Shown piece after piece: positions 14,860 to 22,818 of a stretch of DNA of 29,181 nucleotides. The stretch comes from an uncultured Collinsella sp. (GTDB lineage: Bacteria > Actinomycetota > Coriobacteriia > Coriobacteriales > Coriobacteriaceae). The translations under genes and the position numbers were made by a program. Within the stretch, counting starts at the first letter, position 1; each line of letters opens with the position of its first letter. A model generated the notes under the pieces. The model did no database searches. It was not told where the DNA came from and saw only the letters and a program-made list of their open reading frames with translations. The stretch spans positions 1 to 29,181 of the forward strand of contig UQSC01000014.1 in the NCBI GenBank assembly GCA_900543615.1, read 5' to 3'.

Positions 14860-14965
14860 TGCGGAAACTCGGTCGGTCCAGAGCAATATCGTGCGAACGG
14901 AATTCTGGCTGATTTTTTGTTCGCCTGGTTGATCTAGTTGATGGGGGCTATCTATACCCTTTTGT

Positions 14966-15034
14966 AAGTTGCGGTGAAATAGGGACTGAATTTGGGGTTG
15001 AATCGCTTAAACAGTCCCTATTTCACCGCAACTT
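14966..15034. repeat. Perfect 69-bp palindromic repeat
   Basis: Perfect 23-base arms (14966-14988, starting AAGTTGCGGTGAAATAGGGA, and 15012-15034, its reverse complement) flank a 23-base loop. A decayed copy of identical length is at 6246-6314 and a half copy at 4562-4583. It lies downstream of fruA, just beyond the fruA terminator. Confidence 0.9.
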
Positions 15035-15047
15035 ATGGGAGGGATAG

Positions 15048-15084
15048 AAAAAGGCGGGGGCTCCTGGTGGAGTCCTCGCCTTTT
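15048..15084 (-). terminator. Terminator of fruA
   Basis: On the minus strand AAGGCGAGGACTCC pairs with GGAGCCCCCGCCTT (two mismatches) around a short loop and is followed by TTTTTC; the plus strand also ends in TTTT. It lies 35 bases after the fruA stop. Confidence 0.9.
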
Positions 15085-15118
15085 GTACAGAGGGCGATGT
15101 TATTCGCGTACCGTGGAA

Positions 15119-17098
15119 TTAGACCAAGCGGGCGTTGATCGTCTTGGCGATCTCGGCGGCGTCGGTGGAACCCTTGACGGTGGCACGGAAGTCCTCGTCC
15201 ATAAGCGCCTCGGCGACCTTGGACAGGATCTTGAGGTGCGTGGTTCCAGCCTGAGCGCCCGGGATGAGCAGGGCGATGGCAACGTTGACGGGAGCGCCGT
15301 CCATGGTGTCCCAACCGGTCACGCCAGAGTCGTCCTTGACGACGATGACAGCGGCCTCGGTGATGGCGTCGGACTTGGCATGCGGAATGGCGAAGCCCTC
15401 CATCATGCCCGTGGTGCCCTCGGCCTCGCGGGCCAGGAAGGCGTTCATCACGGCGTCGGCATCGCCGGCGATACCGGCCTTAACGGCCTGGTTGGAGACA
15501 AAGCTCAGAGCCTCGTCACGAGAAGCGAAGTCCTCGGCGACAAAGACGTTCTCGACCTTCACGAAGTCAGCAGCCTCGGCCTTGGGGGCCTCAACCGGCT
15601 TGGTTGCAGGAGCGGCCTTCTGGTTCTTCTCAAAGTCGTACTTCTTAAAGGCCACGAACAGGATGCCACCGACCACAGCGCCGATGAGGATCGCGAGGAC
15701 CCACTGCGGGCCGTTCTCGACAACGGGCAGGACCAGGAAGCCGCCGTGAGGCGCCGGATCGTGAACGTTGAAGAAGATGGTCAAGATGGAAGCGATGGAA
15801 GAACCGAGCATCATGATGGGCATGACGGGCCAGATGTTCTTGGTCATGAACGGAATGGCGCCCTCGGTGATGTGGGTGCAACCAAGGATGAGGTTGACGA
15901 TACCGGCGTCATGATCCTCCTGGCTGAAGTACTTCTTGCCGACAACGACGGCGAAGGTGGTGATCAGCGGCGGAACGATGCAAGCGGCGGAGACGGCAGC
16001 CATGAAGTTGGTGCCGAAGTTGTAGGTCTCGGTGCCGACGCCAGCTTCGAGAGCGGTACCGAGCAGGAAGGTGCCAGTAGCGTAAGCAGCCTTGTTGACC
16101 GGGCCGCCCATATCAAAGGCGCACATGCAGCCGATGGCCAGGCCAAGGATCACCGGACCGGAGTTACCGAGGCTCTGCAGGAAATCCATCATGCCCTGGT
16201 TAATGGCAGCCATGGGGCCGGAAATACCGAGCATGACCAGGCCGACGATGGCGGTAGAGCAAAGCGGATACAGGAAGATTGCCTTCAGGCCATTAAGGCT
16301 CGCGGGAATTTTAGAGAAAGCCTTCTCGAGCAGCAGGATGACATAGCCAGCGAGGAAGCCGCCGACGATGCCGCCCAGGAAGCCGAAGCCCACACCCGAG
16401 CCTCCAGCGTCGATCATGCCGGTATCGGCGTTGATGGGAAGACCCTGGATGGCAATCATACCGGCAACAAAGCCGGGGACGAGCGCCGGGCGCTTGCCGA
16501 TAGACTCGGCGATGTAGGCGGAGAGCACCGGAACCATGAGGTTCATGGCGATACCGCCGATAATCTTGAGCATCGCGGCAAAGCTGTTGTAGTCGGCAGC
16601 CGTCGAATCAAAGGACGTGATGCCCCACAGGAACGAAATGGCGGTCAGAACACCACCGGCAACGACGAAGACCAGCATGTGGCTGACGCCGTTCATGAGG
16701 TGCTTGTAGATGACGTGACCGATGGACTCCTTCTCCTCGACCTCGTCCTCGACATCGGCGGCAGCGGCAACCGTGTCGTCGCCCTTGGCGGCGAGCGCGC
16801 GGTCGATCAGCTTTCCGGCGGCCTCGACGGACAGGGCCTTGGAAACACCGACGGAAACCATGGGCTTGCCGGCGAAACGCTCAGCCTGGACATCCTTATC
16901 GGCTGCGACGACGACGGCCTTGGCACCAGCGATCTCACTCTTGGTGAGCTCGTTCTCGACACCGACCTGGCCATGTGTCTCGACCTTAATGGTCAGACCA
17001 CGCTCGGCAGCTGCCTTCTCCAGCGCCTCCTTCGCCATGAAGGTGTGCGCAATGCCGGTCGGGCAACCGGTCGCGGCGATGATGTCAAACTTAGCCAT
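15119..17098 (-). CDS. fruA: PTS fructose transporter subunit EIIBCA
   Basis: The product is 659 residues. It imports fructose and phosphorylates it to fructose-1-phosphate. Domain order is B-C-A. EIIB occupies residues 1-105, with phospho-Cys12 in TGCPTGIAHTF. An acidic linker (108-125) leads to EIIC, residues 127-487, with about nine or ten helices, GFLGGIVGGFLAGY and the substrate motif TEGAIPF (411-417). A Pro/Ala/Lys linker (490-512) leads to EIIA, residues 513-659, with phospho-His573 in EGFAIPHAKSDAI. No HPr-like domain is fused, so the separate HPr encoded downstream is the donor. The start at 17098 has AAGGAGGG 5 bases upstream; the longer frame to 17170 runs through leader hairpins. 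Close relatives carry mannitol or mannose-type sugars, but the B-C-A order and the nearby fruK genes favour fructose. Confidence 0.95.
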   Translation of the reverse strand: MAKFDIIAATGCPTGIAHTFMAKEALEKAAAERGLTIKVETHGQVGVENELTKSEIAGAKAVVVAADKDVQAERFAGKPMVSVGVSKALSVEAAGKLIDRALAAKGDDTVAAAADVEDEVEEKESIGHVIYKHLMNGVSHMLVFVVAGGVLTAISFLWGITSFDSTAADYNSFAAMLKIIGGIAMNLMVPVLSAYIAESIGKRPALVPGFVAGMIAIQGLPINADTGMIDAGGSGVGFGFLGGIVGGFLAGYVILLLEKAFSKIPASLNGLKAIFLYPLCSTAIVGLVMLGISGPMAAINQGMMDFLQSLGNSGPVILGLAIGCMCAFDMGGPVNKAAYATGTFLLGTALEAGVGTETYNFGTNFMAAVSAACIVPPLITTFAVVVGKKYFSQEDHDAGIVNLILGCTHITEGAIPFMTKNIWPVMPIMMLGSSIASILTIFFNVHDPAPHGGFLVLPVVENGPQWVLAILIGAVVGGILFVAFKKYDFEKNQKAAPATKPVEAPKAEAADFVKVENVFVAEDFASRDEALSFVSNQAVKAGIAGDADAVMNAFLAREAEGTTGMMEGFAIPHAKSDAITEAAVIVVKDDSGVTGWDTMDGAPVNVAIALLIPGAQAGTTHLKILSKVAEALMDEDFRATVKGSTDAAEIAKTINARLV

Positions 17099-17119
17099 GT
17101 GTCCCTCCTTCTTGAGTAC

Positions 17120-17160
17120 AGCGCCCGCGGGCGCTCCCCTACACGCGCTTCGATGCGCGT
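17120..17160 (-). promoter_or_regulatory. Two hairpins in the fruA leader
   Basis: AGCGCCCGCGGGCGCT (17120-17135) is a perfect 16-base palindrome and ACGCGC-TTCGAT-GCGCGT (17143-17160) a perfect 6-bp hairpin. Both lie just before the strong ribosome site in the minus-strand transcript. A role in mRNA stability or translation control is inference. Confidence 0.45.
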
Positions 17161-17225
17161 TTTTCCACAACTGAAAGATACCAACCTACCGTCCGCGTGA
17201 GAAGAGCTAAGGTGCAAATCTCCGG

Positions 17226-17269
17226 TGAAAGGTTCTTTCATAACCGTAAACGGTAAGTGAAAGTTTACC
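17226..17269. promoter_or_regulatory. Cluster of dyads between fruA and rpiR (candidate operator)
   Basis: Three inverted repeats sit in a row: TGAAAG-GTT-CTTTCA (17226-17240), ACCGT-AA-ACGGT (17243-17254), and GGTAA (17252-17256) with TTACC (17265-17269). They lie in the 272-base gap between the divergent fruA and regulator genes, where a local regulator would bind. The binding protein is inferred from position only. Confidence 0.5.
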
Positions 17270-17316
17270 ATCAACACTTGAAACGGCAAGGTATATCTTG
17301 TAATTGAAAATGCCCG

Positions 17317-17322
17317 TATACT
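17317..17322 (+). promoter_or_regulatory. Possible -10 box of the RpiR-family gene
   Basis: TATACT lies 48 bases before the start codon. No good -35 box is found at 16-18 bases; TTGTAA (17298-17303) is too close. Confidence 0.3.
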
Positions 17323-17370
17323 ATGGCATTGCGAATCAAATTAGATTTTCATGCCAACCAGGAGCCATCC

Positions 17371-18228
17371 ATGACCGATAGTAGCAAGAGCGCACTTTCC
17401 CTCATTAGCACCCATCAGGGATACAGCGAGTCCGAGCAGCGCATTGTCGACTATATATTGGAGCACCAGTCCGAGGCGCCACGCCTCACGGCCGCTCAGC
17501 TCTCGCGCGCCGCCGCCACGTCCGAGGCGACCGTTTCGCGCTTCTGCCGCAAGCTTGGGTTTGGCAGCTTCCGCAGCTTTCAGTTTTCGTTGGCGAGGGA
17601 TTTGGAAAGCCAGCGCAACGAGGGCCTGACCGACGAGGTCTCGCTCGACAATATGGAGCAGAGCCTCAAGAACATCCTGGCTGCCAAGGTGAGCGAGCTT
17701 AATGCGACCATCGACGGAATCGACCACGATACGCTGGCGGCTGTTGTGCATGCCCTTAAGCATGCAGGGGTTATTGAGTTTGCGGCTGTGGGCAATACGA
17801 ACGCGGTCGCGCTCGATGCGACGTTTAAGTTTTCGCAGCTGGGCCTGCGCTGCATGGCGAGCACCATTAGCGAGACATCAATCGGCTTTGCGCTCACGTT
17901 GCGCCCGGGTGACGTTATCGTGCTAATCTCAAACTCTGGCAAATCGCGCCGACTGAATCGCATGGCAAAAGCGGCTCGCGACTGCGGCGCAACCGTAGTC
18001 GTCATCAGCAGCGACAGCAAATCCCCACTCGCGCGCCTGGCAGACTACACTTTTAATACCGTCAACCACGAAGCACTGCTGACAACGGGCGACTTTGCGT
18101 TCTCCAAGATCAGCGCCACGATGATCATCGAAGCCATCTACAACTTCCTGCTGCCCGAGATTGAAGACGCGCGTGAGCATATCAGCTACTACGAGGAGCT
18201 CATCCAGCCGGATAAGGTTGTGGAGTAA
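17371..18228 (+). CDS. MurR/RpiR-family transcriptional regulator (HTH + SIS)
   Basis: The product is 285 residues. The N-terminal RpiR helix-turn-helix spans about 1-77, with SESEQRIVDYILEH and ATSEATVSRFCRKLGFGSF (50-67). A SIS sugar-phosphate-binding domain spans about 110-260: FAAVGNTNAVALDA (138-150), PGDVIVLISNSGKSRRL (179-195) and ATVVVISSDSKSPLARLADY. Such regulators sense a phosphosugar and control neighbouring sugar genes. Being divergent from fruA, it is the obvious candidate controller of the fru/pts genes, with a fructose phosphate as a likely effector. The start at 17371 has AGGAG 7 bases upstream; a longer frame to 17323 starts inside the promoter region. A hairpin follows the stop codon. 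Confidence 0.92.
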   Translation: MTDSSKSALSLISTHQGYSESEQRIVDYILEHQSEAPRLTAAQLSRAAATSEATVSRFCRKLGFGSFRSFQFSLARDLESQRNEGLTDEVSLDNMEQSLKNILAAKVSELNATIDGIDHDTLAAVVHALKHAGVIEFAAVGNTNAVALDATFKFSQLGLRCMASTISETSIGFALTLRPGDVIVLISNSGKSRRLNRMAKAARDCGATVVVISSDSKSPLARLADYTFNTVNHEALLTTGDFAFSKISATMIIEAIYNFLLPEIEDAREHISYYEELIQPDKVVE

Positions 18229-18236
18229 TACGCGAA

Positions 18237-18269
18237 GTGGGACAAAAAAATCAGTCTATTTTGTCCCAC
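18237..18269. terminator. Hairpin between convergent rpiR-family gene and recN
   Basis: GTGGGACAAAA and TTTTGTCCCAC are perfect 11-base arms around an 11-base loop. The A/T-rich inner stem can serve as terminator in both directions for the two genes that converge here. Confidence 0.75.
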
Positions 18270-18287
18270 CAACACCGCTGATACGAC

Positions 18288-19916
18288 CTAACCTCGAGCT
18301 TCTTCGAGCATCTGCTTCGCGTGGGCCAAGCTTGCCTCGGACTGATCGCCGCTCAACATGCGGGCGATTTCGGCAGTACGCGCTTCGCCGGTTACCTCAT
18401 CCAAATGCGTCTGGGGAACATCGCCCGGTTCCTTGCTGACGACATAATGCTTGTCAGCCATGACGGCGACCTGCGCCAAGTGGGTTACGACAATCACCTG
18501 ATGCGTAGCGGCGAGATCTGCCAGCACGCCCGCGAGCGCACGCGCCGTGGAGCCACCGACACCAGCATCGACCTCGTCAAACACCAGCGTATCGACACCG
18601 TCCGCGTTACCGAGGACAACCTTACTTGCCAGCATGACGCGGCTGAGCTCGCCGCCCGACGCAATGCGGCGCAGGGGACGTGGCGTCAGGCCGGCACCGC
18701 TGCGGTATAGCAGCTCGTAGCTCGAAGGACCAACGGGCGTCCACTCAGCACGGGGAAGATCGCGCGACTCCCAGACGAGCTCGGCGCTGCCCATTTCCAG
18801 GCGTGCCATCTGGCGGCCAACCTCGTGACAAAAACGCGGGGCCGCCGTATTGCGTGCACGCTTAAGCGCCTTGGCGGCGGCGAACAGTTCATGCTCCGCT
18901 GCGCCAAGCGCTTCACGCGCCTTCTTGATCTGCTCATCACCATCGTCTACCAGCGACAACAGCTCTTGCGAGCGATCGCGCATGGAAAACACGTCATCCA
19001 TGGTGGGACCCCACTGCCTCAGAAGTCCCTTAAGGTCGGAATACCGCTCGCGCATGCGAGTGAGCTCACGAGGGTCAAACGCAACACCATCGCGATAGGC
19101 GCGCAGCTCGTTGGCGCAGTCCTCGAGTGAGATGCAGGCGTCCGAAAGTGCGTCTGCGATGTCACCTAGCTTGCGGTCAACGGTCGCCATGCGGGAAAGC
19201 TCGGCCACGGCGCCGTTCACGGCATCGAGCGCTCCCCCTTCGGCAGCAAGCGATGCATGGGCCTCGTTTGCCGTCGCCACCAAGACCTCAGCGTGCTCCG
19301 AGCGAGGCAGCAGCTCCTCGAGTTCCTCGTACTCGCCTGGCTTGGGGTCGACCTCGGCGATACGCTCGAGGGCAAAACGCGCTTCCTCGACGCGACTCCC
19401 CTGCGCACGCGAGGCTTCCTCCACACGGCGAAGCTCCTTGGCGGCGGCACGCGAAGACTTAAAGCAGGTGCGATACTTCTCGAGTGCCTCAAGCGCCGCG
19501 CGCCCAGCCCAAGCATCGACCATGGCAACATGGTGCGCCGGGTCGAGCAGGCGCTGATGTTCATGCTGGCCACATAGATCCATCATCACGCCGACGCGCT
19601 CCGAAAGCTCGCGCACGCTGGCAATGCGGCCGTCAATTTTTACGCGGCTGCGGCCCTCAGCAGAAAGGCTGCGCTGCACGGTGAAACCATCCGTGTCGTG
19701 CGGGCCGTCGAACAGGCGCGCCTCGACGCTGGCAAGCGCCTCGCCCTCGCGAACCGTCGACGAATCGGCGCGCTCGCCCAAAATAAGCTTGAGCGCCGAA
19801 AGCAGCGCGGTCTTGCCAGCACCGGTCTCACCGGTCAGGACGGTCAAGCCGGCACTCGGCACCAACGTCGCCTCGCGAATGAGTGCAATGTTGGAAACCT
19901 GCAGCTCATCGATCAT
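18288..19916 (-). CDS. recN: DNA repair protein RecN
   Basis: The product is 542 residues, normal for RecN, an SMC-like ATPase acting early in double-strand break repair. The N-terminus has MIDELQVSNIALI and Walker A GETGAGKT (29-36). The centre is a long Glu/Arg/Ala-rich coiled-coil region. The C-terminal lobe has the signature-like SGGELSRVMLA, Walker B LVFDEVDAGVGG and THLAQVAVMADKHYVV. The start at 19916 has GGAG 7 bases upstream and overlaps the end of nadK by 11 bases. It is the last gene of the efp-nusB-nadK operon. Confidence 0.96.
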   Translation of the reverse strand: MIDELQVSNIALIREATLVPSAGLTVLTGETGAGKTALLSALKLILGERADSSTVREGEALASVEARLFDGPHDTDGFTVQRSLSAEGRSRVKIDGRIASVRELSERVGVMMDLCGQHEHQRLLDPAHHVAMVDAWAGRAALEALEKYRTCFKSSRAAAKELRRVEEASRAQGSRVEEARFALERIAEVDPKPGEYEELEELLPRSEHAEVLVATANEAHASLAAEGGALDAVNGAVAELSRMATVDRKLGDIADALSDACISLEDCANELRAYRDGVAFDPRELTRMRERYSDLKGLLRQWGPTMDDVFSMRDRSQELLSLVDDGDEQIKKAREALGAAEHELFAAAKALKRARNTAAPRFCHEVGRQMARLEMGSAELVWESRDLPRAEWTPVGPSSYELLYRSGAGLTPRPLRRIASGGELSRVMLASKVVLGNADGVDTLVFDEVDAGVGGSTARALAGVLADLAATHQVIVVTHLAQVAVMADKHYVVSKEPGDVPQTHLDEVTGEARTAEIARMLSGDQSEASLAHAKQMLEEARG

Positions 19917-20766
19917 GACGCACTCCGTAGAACACACGGCTCACCGAGTTATAGAAGCTCTCGGGACCGTAATCAAGAAGCAGCACATCTCCGGGCCCGC
20001 GGCGCACCGCCACGCTCTCAACGGTGCCATCGCAGGTAATAAACTGTCCATCGATAGCGATCGCCGGAATGCTCGGACGGTCATCAGACATAAAGATTTC
20101 GACGACATCACTCGGCGAAGTCAAGAAGGCGCGGGCCTGAATGGTGTGCGGCGCAATGGGCACGCAGACCATGCCCGTATAGTCGGGGCTCACGATGGGG
20201 CCACCGGCACTGAGCGCATACCCCGTAGAACCAGTCGCCGTGGACACGACCACGCCGTCGCCACGAAGTCGATCGATATGGTGGCCCGACACCGTGATGT
20301 CGAACTCGACCATATCGGACAGCGGACCGCGGGTAAGCGCCATGTCGTTGAGGGCGAAGGTGCGCACGACATCCTTCGTACCGTCTTCGCGCACGGACAC
20401 GATATCCGCGGCGATGGTGGCGCGACGGCTCACGTGCAGCTCGCCGGAAAGGGCGTCGCTCACGACCTGCAGAATGTCGCGCTCCTCGGGGCTCGCAGCA
20501 GTTAAAAAGCCCAGGTGACCATAGGAAAGACCGAGGATAGGAATCTCGCGATGGTTGAGGATGCGGGCAGCGCGCAGCAACGTACCGTCGCCGCCGAGCG
20601 TAATGACCAGATCGGAGCCGTCGATATCAGGCGTGCTTTGAATCTTCGATCGCTGGTCGGCAGCCCATGCGACCTCATAGCCCTGGCGCGTCAGCCAAAG
20701 CTCGAGCATCAGGCCGCTCTCGACCGCCTCTTGCTTGTAGTAATTGGGAACCAGAAAGACCTTCAT
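19906..20766 (-). CDS. nadK: NAD kinase
   Basis: The product is 286 residues. It makes NADP from NAD using ATP or polyphosphate. The diagnostic GGDGT motif is at residues 58-62 (LVITLGGDGTLLRAAR). The second domain carries DGVVVSTATGSTGYALSAGGP, the conserved NAD-binding loop, and ends with a beta-rich tail. The ATG overlaps the tlyA stop in an ATGA junction and lacks a strong ribosome site, which fits translational coupling. The tlyA-nadK-recN order is common in Gram-positive bacteria. Confidence 0.96.
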   Translation of the reverse strand: MKVFLVPNYYKQEAVESGLMLELWLTRQGYEVAWAADQRSKIQSTPDIDGSDLVITLGGDGTLLRAARILNHREIPILGLSYGHLGFLTAASPEERDILQVVSDALSGELHVSRRATIAADIVSVREDGTKDVVRTFALNDMALTRGPLSDMVEFDITVSGHHIDRLRGDGVVVSTATGSTGYALSAGGPIVSPDYTGMVCVPIAPHTIQARAFLTSPSDVVEIFMSDDRPSIPAIAIDGQFITCDGTVESVAVRRGPGDVLLLDYGPESFYNSVSRVFYGVRHDR

Positions 20767-21566
20767 AGCGTTGCAGCTTTCTCGCTCAAAACCGATACCT
20801 GGGATTGCAGCACGTCTTGCGAGCGGTCGCCAGATTCAAATCTCGTGCCGTACAGGAAAAACTCAACGTTGCCCTTGGCACCATGAATGGGCGACACGCA
20901 CACATCGACCGGGAACAACCCCTTGGCAGCAAAGAGCTCAACCGCCGCCACGAGCGTATCGCGGCGCACAGCGGGATCGGTCACAATGCCGCCCTCGCCC
21001 ACCAGCGCCGCCGGAGCTTCAAACTGTGGCTTTACGAGCGTGCAGAATGCACCCGTAGGCGCCAGGCACGCCAGTACCGCATCGATAATGTTCGCGATGC
21101 TGGTAAACGAGACATCACACACAGCCAGGTCGATGGCGCCGGCATAGCCAAGCTCAGGCAGCTGCGTCACGTTTGTGCGCTCATGCAGCGTCACGCGATC
21201 GTCCTGACGCAACGACCAATCGAACTGGGCGCGACCCACGTCCACCGAGACAACGGTCGCAGCTCCGCGCTTGAGCAGGCAATCGGTAAAGCCGCCCGTG
21301 GAGCAGCCCACATCGAGGCAAGCAAGGTCCGTCGGATCAATCCCAAACGCATCGAGCGCACCCTCGAGCTTAAGGCCGCCGCGCCCAACGTACGGAATGC
21401 GCCCCTTAACGTGCAGTGGCAGGCCCGGCGCCACCTTGAGCCCCGGAGAGGTCAAACGCTCACCGCCACTCGAAACCAAGCCGGCCATAAGAGTGCGAAG
21501 GGCATCCGCGCGATCGGCGCAGATGCCCTGTGAAATCAGTTCGTCATCAAGACGCACGCGTTTCAT
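20763..21566 (-). CDS. tlyA: TlyA-family rRNA (cytidine-2'-O)-methyltransferase / hemolysin-A-like
   Basis: The product is 267 residues from the ATG at 21566. An N-terminal S4 RNA-binding domain covers about 1-60 (MKRVRLDDELISQGICADRA). VGRGGLKLEGALDAF (60-74) is the TlyA-specific motif and leads into an FtsJ-like methyltransferase with SAM-binding DVGCSTGGFTDCLL (85-98; Cys where many have Ala). VCDVSFTSI and TLVKPQFEA supply the remaining K-D-K-E residues. The family methylates 2'-O of cytidines in 16S and 23S rRNA, which affects capreomycin sensitivity. The start is ambiguous: ATGs at 21575 and 21566 are both without a strong ribosome site; 21566 gives the usual MKR start. Confidence 0.92.
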   Translation of the reverse strand: MKRVRLDDELISQGICADRADALRTLMAGLVSSGGERLTSPGLKVAPGLPLHVKGRIPYVGRGGLKLEGALDAFGIDPTDLACLDVGCSTGGFTDCLLKRGAATVVSVDVGRAQFDWSLRQDDRVTLHERTNVTQLPELGYAGAIDLAVCDVSFTSIANIIDAVLACLAPTGAFCTLVKPQFEAPAALVGEGGIVTDPAVRRDTLVAAVELFAAKGLFPVDVCVSPIHGAKGNVEFFLYGTRFESGDRSQDVLQSQVSVLSEKAATL

Positions 21567-21601
21567 GAATGCCATCAACCATTCGTATCCGGAGATGCAG
21601 C

Positions 21602-21841
21602 CTAGCTATCCTGGGATTCGTTTGCCGCATCCTCATCATATTCCTGCTCGAGCTTGTCGGCCTCACGCGGCGTCAGCTCAATCTTGTCGACCATATCGAC
21701 CGCGCGGGAGCCCAGTTCAATCGCTTCGTCAAACAAATCGAGCGAACGCTCCAAGGAGGTATCCTTGGAACGAACGGTAGCGATGATCTGGTCCAAGCGG
21801 TCCGAGATCTCGTCGAAGTTGCGGACGGAACCCTCTGGCAT
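21602..21841 (-). CDS. xseB: Exodeoxyribonuclease VII small subunit
   Basis: The product is 79 residues, the family length. It contains the XseB helical-hairpin pattern: NFDEISDRLDQIIATV, then SLERSLDLFDEAIELGSRAV, and an acidic tail. It partners with the large subunit XseA to degrade single-stranded DNA. No xseA gene is in this window, although the two are often adjacent. The start lies 2 bases after the nusB stop; the ribosome site is inside nusB. Confidence 0.9.
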   Translation of the reverse strand: MPEGSVRNFDEISDRLDQIIATVRSKDTSLERSLDLFDEAIELGSRAVDMVDKIELTPREADKLEQEYDEDAANESQDS

Positions 21842-21843
21842 GG

Positions 21844-22428
21844 CTACTCCTCGACGGAGTCGACAACAGCCTCGGCGGCGTCCGCATCCTCGGCCAGCAC
21901 GCCAGCCTCAGCCTGGGCAACCGCAACCTTGGCGGCAGCCTCGGCAGCCTGTGCCTCCTCGCGAGCGCGATCCTCGGCCAGCAGCTCTTGGTACAGGTCC
22001 TCGCCCGGCAGTTCCTCGCTGCGAGCGATCTTGCCCAGCACTCCGTTGACAAACGATGCGGACTGGTCGGTACCATAAGCCTTAGCAATCTCGACCGCCT
22101 CGTTGATGACGATGGCGTCCGAGACCTCCTCGTCGGTGAGGAAGCGCATCTCATAGACGGCGATACGCAGCAAGTTGCGGTCGGCGCCGGGCATGCGCAT
22201 AAGATCCCAGTTCTTGGCGACGGCGCGCAGAGCGCAGTCGATACGATCGATATGCTCGTAGGCACCGCGGCAAAGCTCCAGCGCATAGGGGTCGAGGGGA
22301 CCCTTCGAGATCAGGAAATCGCCCTCGAGGACGCGCTCGAGCGGGCTGTCCGTGGCCTCGGCCTGGAACAGCAGCTGCAGCGCCTGACTGCGGGCAAGCG
22401 TGCGCCCGCGATAAACCTTAAGGCTCAA
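21844..22428 (-). CDS. nusB: Transcription antitermination factor NusB
   Basis: The product is 194 residues, longer than the usual 130-150. The all-helical RNA-binding core covers about 1-145: RGRTLARSQALQLLFQ, then DRIDCALRAVAKNWDLMRM, DRNLLRIAVYEMRFL and VINEAVEIAKAYGTDQSASFVNGVLGKI, all classic NusB segments. It works with NusE and NusG in rRNA antitermination. The last 45 residues are an Ala/Glu-rich tail of unclear role. The start is a TTG at 22428, well supported by AAGGAG 7 bases upstream. The asp23-like gene is 3 bases upstream and xseB 2 bases downstream. Confidence 0.95.
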   Translation of the reverse strand: MSLKVYRGRTLARSQALQLLFQAEATDSPLERVLEGDFLISKGPLDPYALELCRGAYEHIDRIDCALRAVAKNWDLMRMPGADRNLLRIAVYEMRFLTDEEVSDAIVINEAVEIAKAYGTDQSASFVNGVLGKIARSEELPGEDLYQELLAEDRAREEAQAAEAAAKVAVAQAEAGVLAEDADAAEAVVDSVEE

Positions 22429-22431
22429 AGG

Positions 22432-22794
22432 TTACTCCTTGGGGAAAACGAGGCCGTCAATGCAAACGTCAACGCGCTCGACCTCGACGCCCACCTGAGC
22501 ATCGATGGCAGCGACCACGGCGGCGCGAACGGCCTCGGCGAGCTTCTTGAACGGATAGCCAAAGAACACCACGACACGCACGGTGAGTGCGAGCTTGTCG
22601 CCGACGACCTCTGCCTCGACCGCCGGCTCGGAAGCAGGGGCCTTGGACGAGAGCATCATGGAGACAAGGTTGGTGGCAAGGTCCTTGACGCCAACGGAGG
22701 CGATGCCCTCGACATCCGACACGGCGCGCGAGACGATGGCGGTCAGAACATCGGGCGAAATGCCGATGCCGTCAATCTTGATTTCCTGGGGCAT
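22432..22794 (-). CDS. Asp23/Gls24-family protein
   Basis: The product is 120 residues, small and soluble. The family pattern is clear: ISPDVLTAIVSRAVSDVEGIASVG near the start and LALTVRVVVFFGYPFKKLAEAV with VERVDVCIDGLVF at the end. Family members are alkaline-shock or envelope-associated proteins in Gram-positive bacteria; the molecular role is poorly defined. AGGAGG lies 5 bases before the ATG. The efp-asp23-nusB order is a known Gram-positive arrangement. Confidence 0.9.
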   Translation of the reverse strand: MPQEIKIDGIGISPDVLTAIVSRAVSDVEGIASVGVKDLATNLVSMMLSSKAPASEPAVEAEVVGDKLALTVRVVVFFGYPFKKLAEAVRAAVVAAIDAQVGVEVERVDVCIDGLVFPKE

Positions 22795-22818
22795 GAGTCC
22801 TCCTAGAAGAGTTGGTTG

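Larger units (their letters stand above)
14571..15118. other. 548-base intergenic region between fruA and ptsH
   Basis: No coding frame is convincing here. From low to high coordinate it holds the ptsH leader with an SD-pairing arm, an AT-rich stretch (14625-14660, with TAATAT/TATAAA-like boxes on the minus strand) that probably contains the ptsH promoter, a 152-base palindrome, a weak GCGAAC/GTTCGC dyad (14893-14924), a perfect 69-base palindromic repeat, and the fruA terminator. Confidence 0.7.

Noticed and set aside
15035..17200. A 721-codon open frame on the plus strand opposite fruA
   Set aside because: It is the complement of a well-supported fruA frame in GC-rich DNA, with a Gly/Asp/His/Val-rich product unlike any real protein.
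17226..17240. TGAAAG-GTT-CTTTCA as a catabolite-response (cre) site
   Set aside because: Length and centre do not match the cre consensus, and no CcpA-like gene is in the window; kept only as a general dyad.
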